Made by a program: the position numbers and the translations under genes. Below the pieces are notes generated by a model. The model saw nothing but the letters and a program-made list of their open reading frames with translations, searched no databases and was not told the origin of the DNA. This document shows positions 43,548 through 52,536 of a DNA stretch of 64,000 nucleotides, piece by piece; the first letter of the stretch is position 1; every line of letters starts with the position of its first letter. The stretch is taken from the NCBI RefSeq assembly GCF_013410875.1, contig NZ_JACCCU010000001.1, positions 62,001 through 126,000 on the forward strand, read 5' to 3'. This stretch comes from Tunturiibacter empetritectus. GTDB taxonomy: Bacteria > Acidobacteriota > Terriglobia > Terriglobales > Acidobacteriaceae.

Positions 43548-46292
43548 ATGCCCACCCGCCCCCACCTGGCCGTACTGCTCGACGACTTCCGTCGCTTCGG
43601 CCGCCAGACAGCCATCGTCCAGTACACCGGCAACCGCCGCAAAGCGACAACCTACGCAGAGATCGCAAACCTGGCCGGACGCTTCGCCGCACTCCTGGTC
43701 TCACGCAACCTCCAACCAGGCGACCGCCTCATCCTCTGGGCACAGAACAGCGCCGAATGGGTCGCCGCCTTTCACGCCTGCATCCTCCGCGGCATCATTG
43801 TCGTCCCACTCGACGCCTACGGCACCCCCGACTTCGCCACAAGAGTAGCCTCCGACGTCCGGCCCTCCCTCATCGTCGGCGACGCCATGCTCCTACAAAC
43901 CCTCCCCAACGACTGGCCACATCTTTCGTTCGAAGACTGGCCCACCACCCTTCCCCCCGCCGTAACGGCAGATCAAGCCAACCCCATCCCCACCCTCTCC
44001 CATGACACGCCCCTCCAGATCCTCTTCACCTCCGGCACCACCGGCGACCCCAAAGGTATCGTCCACACCCACGGCAACATCCTCTCCAGCTTCGAACCCA
44101 TCCGCACCGCCGCCCAACCCTACATGCGCTACGAGCGCATCGTCCACCCCCTCCGCTTCCTCCACACCCTCCCCCTCAGCCACGTCTTCGGCCAGATGAT
44201 GGGCCTCTGGGTCCCCTCCATCTTCGCCGCCGAGGTCCACTTCGAATCCCGCCTCACCGCCCCCCGCCTCATCGAAACCATTCGCCGCGAACGCATCTCC
44301 GTCCTCGCCGGAGTTCCCCGCGTACTCGCCCTGCTCAAAACCCACCTGGAAACCGAAAACTCAAACCTCACGGCACGTATTGAAGCCGCCAAAGGCATCT
44401 CCGCGCAAAAACGCTGGTGGCGCTTCCGCGACATCCACTCCCTCTTTGGCTTCAAGTACTGGGCCTTCGTCACCGGCGGCGGCGCCCTCCCCGTACCCAT
44501 CGAGCAGTTCTGGAACGCCCTCGGCTTCGTCCTCGTCCAGGGCTACGGCATGACCGAAACCTCCGCCCTCATCACCCTCAACCACCCCTTCAAAGTCGCC
44601 CGCGGCACCATGGGCAAGCCCCTCCCCGGTCGCGACGTCAAAATCCAGCCCGACGGCGAAGTCCTCGTCCGCGGCCCCATGATCTCCCCCGCCACCTGGT
44701 CCGGTGGTGCCCTTCAACCCCGCACCGACGAGTGGTTAGCCACCGGCGATCTCGCCGAAGCCCAACCCACCGGCGAACTCCGCTTCCTTGGCCGCAAGAG
44801 CGAGACCATCGTCACCGCCACCGGCGTCAATCTCCACCCCGAAGACCTCGAAGCCGCCTTCGAGCCAGAACCCGAGGTAGCCGCCTGCGCCGTAGTCCCC
44901 ATCGCAACCCCCACTGGACCCGAACCCTGCGCCGTCCTAGCCCTTCGCACCACCCCCGACCATGCCCCAGACCGCGCCCCCGCCATCCTGCAACGTGCCA
45001 ACACCCGCCTAGCCGAGTTCCAGCGCATCCGCCGCTGGGCCCTCTGGTCCGAACCCGATCTCCCCCGCACCTCCACCGGCAAGATCAAACGCGCAGCCGT
45101 AGCCAACTGGCTGACCAGCAGGGAAGCCAACAACGGCAACGCAGCCCCGTCAACACCAGCCACCACCTCCACCGACTGGCTCCTAACCCTCATAGCCCGC
45201 ATCACAGGCGAAGGCGTCCCTCCCGAAAACGAAATCCAAAATAAAGACCTACGCCTCGCCGAAGACTTGCGTCTCGACAGCCTTGGCCGCGTCCAGCTCC
45301 AGGACGCGCTCGAAGAAAAACTCGGCGTCGCATTTCCCCAAGAGCAATACGACAAGGTAGAGACGCTCCCCGAGCTATGCCACCTCGTCGCAAACTCTGG
45401 CAATAGAGGAGTCTCGGAAGATCAATCGGTTACGCGTCCCGAGCAAATTGAATTCGCCGAAACCGCCGACCTCAACGCGCTGACAAAAAAGCTTCAGGCG
45501 ACCCAACAGCCCGAAGCGCCGATCCCGGCAGAAGCTACCCACTACCTCTACCCTCACTGGTCCTGGCAACTACCCATCCGCTGGATTCGCACCGCCTTCG
45601 TCGAGTGTGTAGCCCAACCCCTGGTCTGGTTCTTAGCCGCACCCCGCGTGTCACCAGCAGCTCGGCCATATCAATCAATCCACCCGCAACAAGCAGACAC
45701 GCAGCAAACAGACAAGCAGCCAACCGAACCGCTCCTCCTCATCGCCAACCACGTCACCGCCTACGATCTCCCCCTCCTCCTCTACGCCCTTCCCCGTGCT
45801 ATCCGCCTCCGCACCGCCGTAGCCATGTCCGGCGAGATGCTCGAAGACTTTCGCCACGCCCGCAACCAGCAACCCTACTGGCTCAACCCCCTCGGCCCAC
45901 CCACCTGGCTCCTTCTCACCGCGCTCTTCAACGTCTTTCCCCTCCCGCGTCTGCGCGACTTCCAGCTCAGCTTCGCCCACGCAGGCAACGCCCTCGACTA
46001 CGGCTTCCACGTCGTCGTCTTCCCCGAGGGCACCCGCTCTACCGACGGCACCCTCGCCCCCTTCCGCCCTGGAATCGGCCTGCTGGTCAAGCAATCCTCA
46101 GCAGCAGTACTGCCCATGGCCATCCAGGGCTTAGGCGAACTCAAAACTCGCCGCCGTCGCTGGTTCCGTTCTGGCACCCTTCAGATCAACGTGGGCCAAC
46201 CCATCCGCTTCTCCTCAAACGACACCGCAGCCGCCATCACCGCCCGCCTCCACGCCGAAGTAGAAAAACTTCTCGCCTCAAATCGACCATAG
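43548..46292 (+). CDS. AMP-ligase / acyl-carrier / PlsC acyltransferase fusion
   Basis: 914 residues with three domains in order. Residues 1-530 form an acyl-AMP ligase: FTSGTTGDPKG at 160-170, GYGMTETSA, WLATGDLAE, and the C-terminal Lys in TSTGKIKRA. About 550-630 is an acyl carrier domain with the phosphopantetheine Ser in LRLDSLGRV. The end, from about 720, is a PlsC-type acyltransferase with the HX4D motif NHVTAYD and FPEGTRS. The protein could load a fatty acid onto its own carrier and pass it to a lysophospholipid-like acceptor, as in Aas/acyl-ACP systems. The coding strand is strikingly C-rich, with near-uniform C in third positions compared with its neighbours. Confidence 0.87.
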   Translation: MPTRPHLAVLLDDFRRFGRQTAIVQYTGNRRKATTYAEIANLAGRFAALLVSRNLQPGDRLILWAQNSAEWVAAFHACILRGIIVVPLDAYGTPDFATRVASDVRPSLIVGDAMLLQTLPNDWPHLSFEDWPTTLPPAVTADQANPIPTLSHDTPLQILFTSGTTGDPKGIVHTHGNILSSFEPIRTAAQPYMRYERIVHPLRFLHTLPLSHVFGQMMGLWVPSIFAAEVHFESRLTAPRLIETIRRERISVLAGVPRVLALLKTHLETENSNLTARIEAAKGISAQKRWWRFRDIHSLFGFKYWAFVTGGGALPVPIEQFWNALGFVLVQGYGMTETSALITLNHPFKVARGTMGKPLPGRDVKIQPDGEVLVRGPMISPATWSGGALQPRTDEWLATGDLAEAQPTGELRFLGRKSETIVTATGVNLHPEDLEAAFEPEPEVAACAVVPIATPTGPEPCAVLALRTTPDHAPDRAPAILQRANTRLAEFQRIRRWALWSEPDLPRTSTGKIKRAAVANWLTSREANNGNAAPSTPATTSTDWLLTLIARITGEGVPPENEIQNKDLRLAEDLRLDSLGRVQLQDALEEKLGVAFPQEQYDKVETLPELCHLVANSGNRGVSEDQSVTRPEQIEFAETADLNALTKKLQATQQPEAPIPAEATHYLYPHWSWQLPIRWIRTAFVECVAQPLVWFLAAPRVSPAARPYQSIHPQQADTQQTDKQPTEPLLLIANHVTAYDLPLLLYALPRAIRLRTAVAMSGEMLEDFRHARNQQPYWLNPLGPPTWLLLTALFNVFPLPRLRDFQLSFAHAGNALDYGFHVVVFPEGTRSTDGTLAPFRPGIGLLVKQSSAAVLPMAIQGLGELKTRRRRWFRSGTLQINVGQPIRFSSNDTAAAITARLHAEVEKLLASNRP

Positions 46293-46311
46293 TGTTGTCG
46301 CTCAGCCAACG

Positions 46312-46720
46312 GCACCTTTGAGGACTATGCCAGCGATGTCGCAAACGTTAGCCGGACGGCCAATCATCTGGAACGCTTCCTGCCTCCTTAGGCTCGCAAC
46401 GGTTCACAGAAGATTCACCTTATTGCCCACAGCATGGGCAATCGCGCGGTATGCGAAGCTCTTAAGTCGCTAAGCTACGACTGCACCGCGCACCCCATCC
46501 CCTGCTGCACTATCTCGTGCTGGCCGCGGCCGATAAGATGCGAAGACCTATCGTGAACTGGTATCGGCACTACGTCTGGGTCTCTACTTCTTCAAAGATA
46601 AGGCGGTCGCAGCCTCGGCAAAGCTGCATAAATCTCCTAGCAGGTGGTGTCCCGGTGCTCGCGCTGCCGGATGTCGAGAGCATCGACGCATCCGCCGCTG
46701 CAGCTGTTTGTTGGGTACCT
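46312..46720 (+). pseudogene. Remnant of a DUF900 alpha/beta-hydrolase
   Basis: The frame reads FEDYASDVANVSRTANHLER, a TAG at the FLPP boundary, then [20 protein letters not shown] with the G-x-S-x-G-like nucleophile elbow. Farther on, in other frames, [18 protein letters not shown] and [16 protein letters not shown] match the later part of the family. Start and end are missing and frames change at least twice. It lies directly upstream of the ATP-grasp promoter. Confidence 0.6.
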
Positions 46721-46738
46721 GTGAGCGTGAGATTGGGT

Positions 46739-46766
46739 TTGGATGCTCGGGGATGTCCGCTATACT
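46739..46766 (+). promoter_or_regulatory. Sigma-70-like promoter of the ATP-grasp operon
   Basis: TTGGAT (46739-46744) and TATACT (46761-46766) are separated by 16 bp. The ATG at 46778 lies 11 bases after the -10 box, so the transcript would be leaderless or nearly so. Confidence 0.5.
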
Positions 46767-46777
46767 CAAAGCTCCTA

Positions 46778-48244
46778 ATGCATCCCACCCAGTCATCCCA
46801 GTTCGAGCATGCGTCCCTTAAAAACTATTTGCTGGACCATGCCTATGACGAGATGTTCACCGGGCTCGGCGATTTGCATCGACACTGCGAACCACTGTTG
46901 GAGCATTTTTCGGCGCTGCCTTCGGAAGAGCTACAACGCAGAAAACAGGCGGCCGACCTCAGTTTCCTGAATCAGGGCATTACGTTTACGGTTTACGGCC
47001 GCGAAGAGGGGACAGAGAAGATCTTTCCGTATGACCTGATTCCTAGGATTATCACTGCGGCCGAGTGGGCGACAGTAGAGCACGGGCTGACGCAGCGAAT
47101 TACGGCACTAAATCTTTTTCTGAAGGACATCTATAACGAGGGACGGATTCTCGATGATGGAATAGTACCGCGTGAGGTGGTCTATAGCTGCAAACACTAC
47201 CGGCGTCAGATGATGGGGTTGCAGGTTCCGCGAAATGTCTACATTGCTGTATGCGGGACCGACCTGATTCGGTTGGAGAACGGCGAGTTTGTAGTGCTGG
47301 AGGATAATCTGCGCGTGCCTAGCGGAGTCAGCTACATGCTGACCAATCGCAGGGTGATGAAGCGGATCTTTCCGCAGCTGTTTCGAAGCTACAATGTGCG
47401 GCCGATTGAGCAGTACACGCAGTTGCTACTAGGAACGTTGCGGTCCCTGGCGCCGGAGGGACGACCAGAGCCGAATATCGTGCTGCTGTCGCCGGGAGTG
47501 TTCAACTCTGCTTACTTTGAGCATGCGTATCTTGCGCGGCAGATGGGGATCGAACTGGTTGAAGGACGCGATCTGGTAACGCATGACAACGTTGTGTACA
47601 TGCGGACTACGATCGGACTGCGGCGGGTGGATGTGATCTACCGGCGGGTGGATGATGACTTCATCGATCCGCTGGCGTTTCGCGGAGATTCGATTCTTGG
47701 AGTGGCTGGTCTGTTCAATGCTTATCGCGCTGGTAACGTGACACTGGCCAATGCGTTTGGTACCGGTGTGGCCGATGATAAGGCGCTGTATGCGTACGTG
47801 CCGGAGATCATCAAGTATTACCTGAGCGAAGAGCCGGTGCTGAAGAATGTTGAAACGTATCTGTTGACCGGGCCTAAGGAACGGCAACATGTGCTGCAGA
47901 ATCTCGACAAGCTGGTGGTGAAGGCGGTGGGCGAGAGCGGCGGGTATGGGATGCTGATCGGACCGCAATCGACCAAAGCACAACAAGAGGAGTTTGCGCA
48001 GAAGATAGAGGCTGATCCGAGGAACTACATTGCGCAACCGACGATCTCATTTTCGCGAGCGCCCTGTTTAATCGGGGACGAACTGCAACCGCGGCATGTG
48101 GATCTACGACCTTATGTTTTGTATGGAGATAAGGTAACGATTGTGCCGGGTGGGTTGACAAGGGTAGCGCTGAATCAAGGGTCCTTAGTGGTGAACTCGT
48201 CGCAGGGTGGCGGGAGCAAAGATACCTGGGTGCTGAGCCAGTGA
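46778..48244 (+). CDS. Circularly permuted ATP-grasp type 2 protein (DUF404/DUF407)
   Basis: 488 residues. Family blocks are [93 protein letters not shown] and [20 protein letters not shown]. The ATG at 46778 is chosen because the sequence before it belongs to the DUF900 remnant and a promoter lies between. Members of this family are predicted to form amide or peptide bonds and nearly always accompany alpha-E and transglutaminase genes, as here. The product of these systems is not established. The alpha-E gene starts 12 bp downstream. Confidence 0.9.
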   Translation: MHPTQSSQFEHASLKNYLLDHAYDEMFTGLGDLHRHCEPLLEHFSALPSEELQRRKQAADLSFLNQGITFTVYGREEGTEKIFPYDLIPRIITAAEWATVEHGLTQRITALNLFLKDIYNEGRILDDGIVPREVVYSCKHYRRQMMGLQVPRNVYIAVCGTDLIRLENGEFVVLEDNLRVPSGVSYMLTNRRVMKRIFPQLFRSYNVRPIEQYTQLLLGTLRSLAPEGRPEPNIVLLSPGVFNSAYFEHAYLARQMGIELVEGRDLVTHDNVVYMRTTIGLRRVDVIYRRVDDDFIDPLAFRGDSILGVAGLFNAYRAGNVTLANAFGTGVADDKALYAYVPEIIKYYLSEEPVLKNVETYLLTGPKERQHVLQNLDKLVVKAVGESGGYGMLIGPQSTKAQQEEFAQKIEADPRNYIAQPTISFSRAPCLIGDELQPRHVDLRPYVLYGDKVTIVPGGLTRVALNQGSLVVNSSQGGGSKDTWVLSQ

Positions 48245-48256
48245 AAGGAGTGACCA

Positions 48257-49243
48257 ATGCTGTCACGCGTCGCGGATAGTTTGTACTGGATGAGCCGGTA
48301 TCTCGAGCGCGCCGAGCATACGACGCGACTACTGGATGTGAATCTGAATCTGATGCTCGATGAAAGCCCGATCAGTGCAGAGCGTCGATGGCAACGGGTG
48401 CTGCAAGCTCTGGGTAAGCCTAAGAATGTTGAGTGGACCGGTGAGCCGTATGCGCTCACGCAGACGCTGACTTTCGATACGGAAAACAAGGCTTCGATCC
48501 TGTCCTGCATCATCGCTGCGCGGGAAAACTCGCGCCACGTGAGGGAGCAGATTTCTACCGAGCAATGGCACCGCCTGAACAGCCTCTATCTACAGGTAAC
48601 GCGGCCGGAGATTCAGAGTCAGAGGCAGTCGGAGGCGCTGGTGCAAGGTATGACGCACCCCAGCGAGTTTCTGCAATCGGTGATGGAGGCGGTACATCAG
48701 TTTCAGGGTGTCACAGATTCTACTATGAACCACGGCGAAGGCTGGCAGTTCATTCAGGTGGGACGGTATATCGAACGGGCGTGTGCGACCGCGCTGTTGC
48801 TTCAGGCTTACCATGTCGACCTGTGGGGGCACCCAGAGAGGATCGTTGATGGGAATGAATACCTGGACTGGATGGGACTGTTGCGTTCGGCGACCGCGTT
48901 CGAGGCGTACTGCAAGGTGTATACCGCGGATCTGACACCGGATCAGATCTTCGAGTTTCTTCTGCTCGACGAGGAGTTTCCACATTCGGTTCGATTTTCG
49001 ATCGACAGCTTGCAGTGCGCGCTGGAGAAGATCCAGGGAGACAGCGGTAAGGTCCGTGCCGAGACCTTGCGTCGACTGAGCGGTCGTCTGCAATCCTCCT
49101 TAAACTACAGTAGCGTCGACGAGATCCTGAGCCAGGATGTGCTGGGGTACCTGGGTGGGATTCAGGCACAGTGCCGAGCCATTCATGAGACGATCTACGA
49201 GCTATACGTGGACTATTCCATTCAGGCGGCCCTGGCAGGGTAG
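48257..49243 (+). CDS. Alpha-E domain protein (DUF403)
   Basis: 328 residues with AAGGAG before the ATG. The N-terminal block LSRVADSLYWMSRYLERAEH and the later FIQVGRYIERACATALLLQ are diagnostic for the alpha-helical alpha-E family. The family is always found next to ATP-grasp type 2 proteins and is thought to form part of the same peptide-modifying complex. It is co-directional with the ATP-grasp gene 12 bp upstream. Its stop codon directly abuts the ATG of the membrane acyltransferase. Confidence 0.9.
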   Translation: MLSRVADSLYWMSRYLERAEHTTRLLDVNLNLMLDESPISAERRWQRVLQALGKPKNVEWTGEPYALTQTLTFDTENKASILSCIIAARENSRHVREQISTEQWHRLNSLYLQVTRPEIQSQRQSEALVQGMTHPSEFLQSVMEAVHQFQGVTDSTMNHGEGWQFIQVGRYIERACATALLLQAYHVDLWGHPERIVDGNEYLDWMGLLRSATAFEAYCKVYTADLTPDQIFEFLLLDEEFPHSVRFSIDSLQCALEKIQGDSGKVRAETLRRLSGRLQSSLNYSSVDEILSQDVLGYLGGIQAQCRAIHETIYELYVDYSIQAALAG

Positions 49244-50251
49244 ATGATCGAACAGGCACTGGCAGAAGAGACACGGAGACCGATTACCAGCGGGAGACGG
49301 TCGAACCTTGTGGACCTTGTTAAGGGTCTTGCTATCATTCTGGTCGTCTATGGCCATACGGCACAAGGTGTTGTGCATCGGGGCTGGTGGTCCGGTCCGT
49401 GGGCTGATTTTTCTAAAGCTTTCATCTACAGCTTTCACATGCCTGCCTTTTTCTTTGCCTCCGGACTGTTCGTGTTCGGTAGCATTCAGCGACGGGGACC
49501 GGCCAAGTTCACGCTCGAGAAAATGAAGACCGTACTGTATCCCTATTTGTTATTCGCGGCCATCTCAGCTGCGCTCGGCCCTTTGATCCGACGATTCCAG
49601 ATGTCCTATTCGCCATTTCACTGGAATACATTTCTGAGGAATGTCGCCGACGGGAGTGTGAGTTGGTTTCTATTCACCTTATTTTGGTGTTTGCTTCTGG
49701 CGCTCTTGACCGTGCGATTTCCGAATTGGCTGCGCTTTTTGCTCTCAGTGCTTGCCGGGGTGGCGCCGATCTACGGAACGTTCACCACGGACCACGTGTT
49801 GCAGGAGTTCTGTTTTGTGGCCGTGGGAATGTGGGTCGGACACCACATCTTTCGGCTGGAACATACTCCAAAGTGGATGGCGGCGGTTGGTTTTATGCTG
49901 CTTGCCGCCTTCCAATTCGCGGCTATCTATCTTTATGGTTTCGTGAATCGCGGGACGTATATTGTGCTTGGCCTGACTGGGACTGCTGGTCTTTTTCTCC
50001 TTTCCCGATTGCTTGAGAACCACTGGATCGGCGAGGCTCTGGTCTGGGTGGGACGGGCATCCCTTGCGATCTTCCTGCTAAGCGCCTTTGCGCAGGGAGC
50101 AACCCGTGTTGTGTTGTCTGACTTGTTTCACACTAACAACCTGTGGCTTCAATTGTTGTTGCCGACGGCTTTCGCGACAGTTCTACCTGCTATTGTTTGG
50201 TATCAGCGGGACAGATGGCGGTTGGGATGGCTCTTTCATTGGCCGTTCTAG
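49244..50251 (+). CDS. Membrane acyltransferase (acyltransferase 3 family)
   Basis: 335 residues and about ten membrane helices. The N-terminal block LVDLVKGLAIILVVYGHTAQ with the conserved His, and YSFHMPAFFFASGLFVFGS, are typical of acyltransferase-3 (OafA/NodX/WecH-like) proteins that O-acetylate sugars or lipids. The gene has no intergenic space to the alpha-E gene before it (TAG followed by ATG) and is 38 bp from the transglutaminase gene. It is therefore an insertion in an otherwise standard ATP-grasp/alpha-E/transglutaminase operon. Its function with those proteins is unknown; a joint envelope-modification role is a reasonable hypothesis. Confidence 0.83.
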   Translation: MIEQALAEETRRPITSGRRSNLVDLVKGLAIILVVYGHTAQGVVHRGWWSGPWADFSKAFIYSFHMPAFFFASGLFVFGSIQRRGPAKFTLEKMKTVLYPYLLFAAISAALGPLIRRFQMSYSPFHWNTFLRNVADGSVSWFLFTLFWCLLLALLTVRFPNWLRFLLSVLAGVAPIYGTFTTDHVLQEFCFVAVGMWVGHHIFRLEHTPKWMAAVGFMLLAAFQFAAIYLYGFVNRGTYIVLGLTGTAGLFLLSRLLENHWIGEALVWVGRASLAIFLLSAFAQGATRVVLSDLFHTNNLWLQLLLPTAFATVLPAIVWYQRDRWRLGWLFHWPF

Positions 50252-50289
50252 CAGATGCAGCATCTTCGTAAGACCGGAAGGGACGGGCT

Positions 50290-51285
50290 ATGTATTATTC
50301 GATTCGCCATCTGACGAAGTTCCTGTACAGCAACCAGGTCAGCGAGAGCATGATGGAGACGCGGATGCACCCGCGGAGCGACCAGAATCAGCGCTGCCTG
50401 ACGTTTCATCTTTCGGTAAGCCCGCGATGCCGAGTCTTCAGCTATCGCGATCATCTGGCGAACCATGTCCACCACTTCGATATTCCAGGAATGCACGGGC
50501 AGTTGGTGATCGTTGCTGAGTCGCTGGTCGAGGTACAGCCAGCGGCGCAGGTTCCGGCGTTTCTAGCTCCTGATGCCTGGGCGGATCTGGACGCGATGGT
50601 GGAGAACGGTGACTACTGGGAGATGCTGCTGCCTAGCGAGTTTGCTATACCGACGCCGGCGCTGGACGCTCTTGCTGCCGAGTTGGACGTGAGGCGCAGG
50701 GACGATCCGCTGATGGTGCTGCATCACCTGAATCAGCAGATCTATGAGTACTTCGACTACAAACCGAAGTCGACGCATGTCGATTCACCGATCGATCTGG
50801 CTTTGAGCACTAAGGCTGGTGTTTGTCAGGATTTTGCTCACATCATGATCACGCTGGTGCGGTCGAAGCTGCGGATCCCCTGCCGGTATGTGAGCGGATA
50901 TCTGTTTCATGGCGAGAGTGACATGGACCGGTCGGTGAGTTCGGCAACACATGCTTGGATTGAGGTTTTGATTCCACACCTGGGATGGGTGGGGTTCGAT
51001 CCTACGAACTGGCTGGTGGCGGGGGACCGGCATATTCGTACGGCAATCGGAAGGGACTACTCCGATGTTCCGCCGACTCACGGCATCTTTCGCGGGCGCG
51101 CAGCGAGTGAGTTGACCGTGGCGGTTCGGGTGACTCCGAGCCTGGGAACCCTTTCGCTCGATCAGGAGCTGCCGGTGCCCGAGGATTGGTCGATTCTGGT
51201 GGAGAAGGCGACACAGCTCCCAGAGCAGCCACCGCCGCCGACTCGTCAGCAGCAGATGGCGCAGCAGCAGCAGGAGAACTCCTAG
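50290..51285 (+). CDS. Transglutaminase-like cysteine protease domain protein
   Basis: 331 residues. The N-terminal beta domain of the bacterial transglutaminase group (YYSIRHLTKFLYSNQVSESM) is followed by the core. The catalytic Cys is in TKAGVCQDFAHIM (about residue 178), the His in ATHAWIEVLIPHLGW and the Asp in GFDPTNW. The C-terminus is Pro/Gln-rich (about 310-331) and repetitive. Standard partner of ATP-grasp and alpha-E proteins; it is predicted to cleave or transfer amide bonds. It is the last gene of the operon, and 280 bp of non-coding DNA separates it from a nested palindrome. Confidence 0.88.
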   Translation: MYYSIRHLTKFLYSNQVSESMMETRMHPRSDQNQRCLTFHLSVSPRCRVFSYRDHLANHVHHFDIPGMHGQLVIVAESLVEVQPAAQVPAFLAPDAWADLDAMVENGDYWEMLLPSEFAIPTPALDALAAELDVRRRDDPLMVLHHLNQQIYEYFDYKPKSTHVDSPIDLALSTKAGVCQDFAHIMITLVRSKLRIPCRYVSGYLFHGESDMDRSVSSATHAWIEVLIPHLGWVGFDPTNWLVAGDRHIRTAIGRDYSDVPPTHGIFRGRAASELTVAVRVTPSLGTLSLDQELPVPEDWSILVEKATQLPEQPPPPTRQQQMAQQQQENS

Positions 51286-51567
51286 AGGGATACCCCCCCT
51301 ATTACCTGCGTGTAAGCCTTTTGTTAATCATGGGCTTGCGCGAAGTATTGGCCGCCAAAATATTGATAATAAACGAGTTGCCTGCAGATTCTTCCAAACA
51401 AAGGGGTTATGAGATTAAAACAGGGAACCCTGGTATTTGCTGGGGATCTTCTTTCTTCCTGTCTCCATTATAGCGATTTGGGTGTAACTAATACGCCACG
51501 CGAATTCGCTGGATTGGTGCGGGGTTTGGTGAATCTGGGGCTTGACAGGTTTTTGGGAGAGGCGTGT
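51286..51567. other. Non-coding DNA between the transglutaminase gene and the palindrome
   Basis: About 280 bp with no supportable gene. It contains a C7 run at 51293-51299 (in ATACCCCCCCTATT), an A/T-rich segment and a GGAACCCTGGTATT stretch. It looks like an intergenic repeat or decayed DNA; nothing further can be said. Confidence 0.4.
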
Positions 51568-51742
51568 GTCCTGCCGGGCGGGCCGCCTGCGCGGCGCGCG
51601 GTCACTTCGTGACTTGTATACCTTCGGTTGGCGCTCCCGTTGGTCGCGAGGAAGATTATTCCGACCAACGGGAGGACCACGCGAAGCTCTAAAAAGGCGT
51701 GCGAACGCCCGCCCTCCGCGTAGGAGGCCCGTCCGGCAGGAC
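51568..51742. repeat. Nested palindromic repeat element
   Basis: Outer arms GTCCTGCCGGGCGGGCC (51568-51584) and GGCCCGTCCGGCAGGAC (51726-51742) pair at 16 of 17 positions. Inside, CTCCCGTTGGTCG (51634-51646) and CGACCAACGGGAG (51662-51674) are perfect 13-bp arms. Between them lies GTCACTTCGTGAC (51601-51613), a further small inverted repeat. The whole 175-bp unit can fold as a cruciform. It lies at the 3' end of two convergent operons, where it could act as a double-sided terminator. It may also be a mobile REP- or MITE-like element. Confidence 0.7.
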
Positions 51743-51749
51743 CTATCTT

Positions 51750-52517
51750 TCAGAGGTTGAGTTTCTTGAAGATGCGCTCGGGGATGTTGCGGATGATGAA
51801 CATGATGGGCTGCCACTGGAATGGGACGTAGAGTATGTCCCTGCGCTTGTCGATGGCGCTGACGATGGATTCGGCGACTGAGTCGACGTCGGCGAACTTC
51901 TCGCTCCTGGGCATGCCGGCGGTCATTGCGGTTTTTGTGGGGCCGGGTTTGATGGTGAGCACGGTGACGCCTTCGCGGTCGATACGGTTTCTAAGGCCGT
52001 CGAGGAATGCGGAGAGGCCGGCCTTTGAGGAGCCATAGACGTAGTTGGACTTGCGGCCTCGCTCGCCTGCTACCGAGGAGAGCACGGCGAGGGTGCCTGC
52101 ATGGCGCTGGACGCAGAAGTTCGCGAGCCAGGTGAGGAGTGAGATCGGGGCCATGAAGTTGGTGTGGAGGATCTGGGCGGCGGTGTTGAAGTCGCGCTCG
52201 GCTTCGAGCTGGTCGCCGAGGACGCCGTGGGCGAGGTAGGCGATGTCCATGCCGGTGAGGGAGTTTACCGCGTGGGCCAGGAGCGCAGGGTGCTGGTCGG
52301 TGTCATCGAGGTCGGCGACGGCAGTGTCCACGTAGCTGGCGCCGCGGGTCTTGAGATCGGCGGCTACTGCTGCCAGCTTTTCGGCGTTGCGCGCGACGAG
52401 GAACAGGCTTGCACCTTGTGAGGCCCAGATGCGGCAGGTTGCTTCGGCGATGCCGGAGGTTGCGCCGAGGACAAGGATCTTGCGAGGGGTTGAGGTTGAT
52501 TGCGGGGTGGTGCTCAT
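51750..52517 (-). CDS. DprE2-like SDR (decaprenyl-phospho-keto-ribose reductase-like)
   Basis: 255 residues. The SDR core has LVLGATSGIAEATCRIW, LSSVAGERGRKSNYVYGSSK with catalytic Ser/Tyr/Lys, and the end LYVPFQWQPIMFIIRNIP, which together match DprE2-type proteins. In mycobacteria DprE2 reduces the 2-keto intermediate made by DprE1 to give decaprenyl-phospho-arabinose. Here its partner DprE1-like gene ends 19 bp upstream, so the pair forms one operon. A polyprenyl-phospho-pentose epimerase for a cell-envelope glycan is likely; the exact sugar is unknown. Confidence 0.82.
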   Translation of the reverse strand: MSTTPQSTSTPRKILVLGATSGIAEATCRIWASQGASLFLVARNAEKLAAVAADLKTRGASYVDTAVADLDDTDQHPALLAHAVNSLTGMDIAYLAHGVLGDQLEAERDFNTAAQILHTNFMAPISLLTWLANFCVQRHAGTLAVLSSVAGERGRKSNYVYGSSKAGLSAFLDGLRNRIDREGVTVLTIKPGPTKTAMTAGMPRSEKFADVDSVAESIVSAIDKRRDILYVPFQWQPIMFIIRNIPERIFKKLNL

Positions 52518-52536
52518 AGGCTTGCTTTGTCCGGTC

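Noticed and set aside
44417..46321. Long Arg/Pro-rich frames overlapping the acyl-ligase fusion
   Set aside because: They are artefacts of the strong C-bias: shifted frames of C-rich codons give Pro, Arg and Ser with few stops. The real frame has three complete domains.
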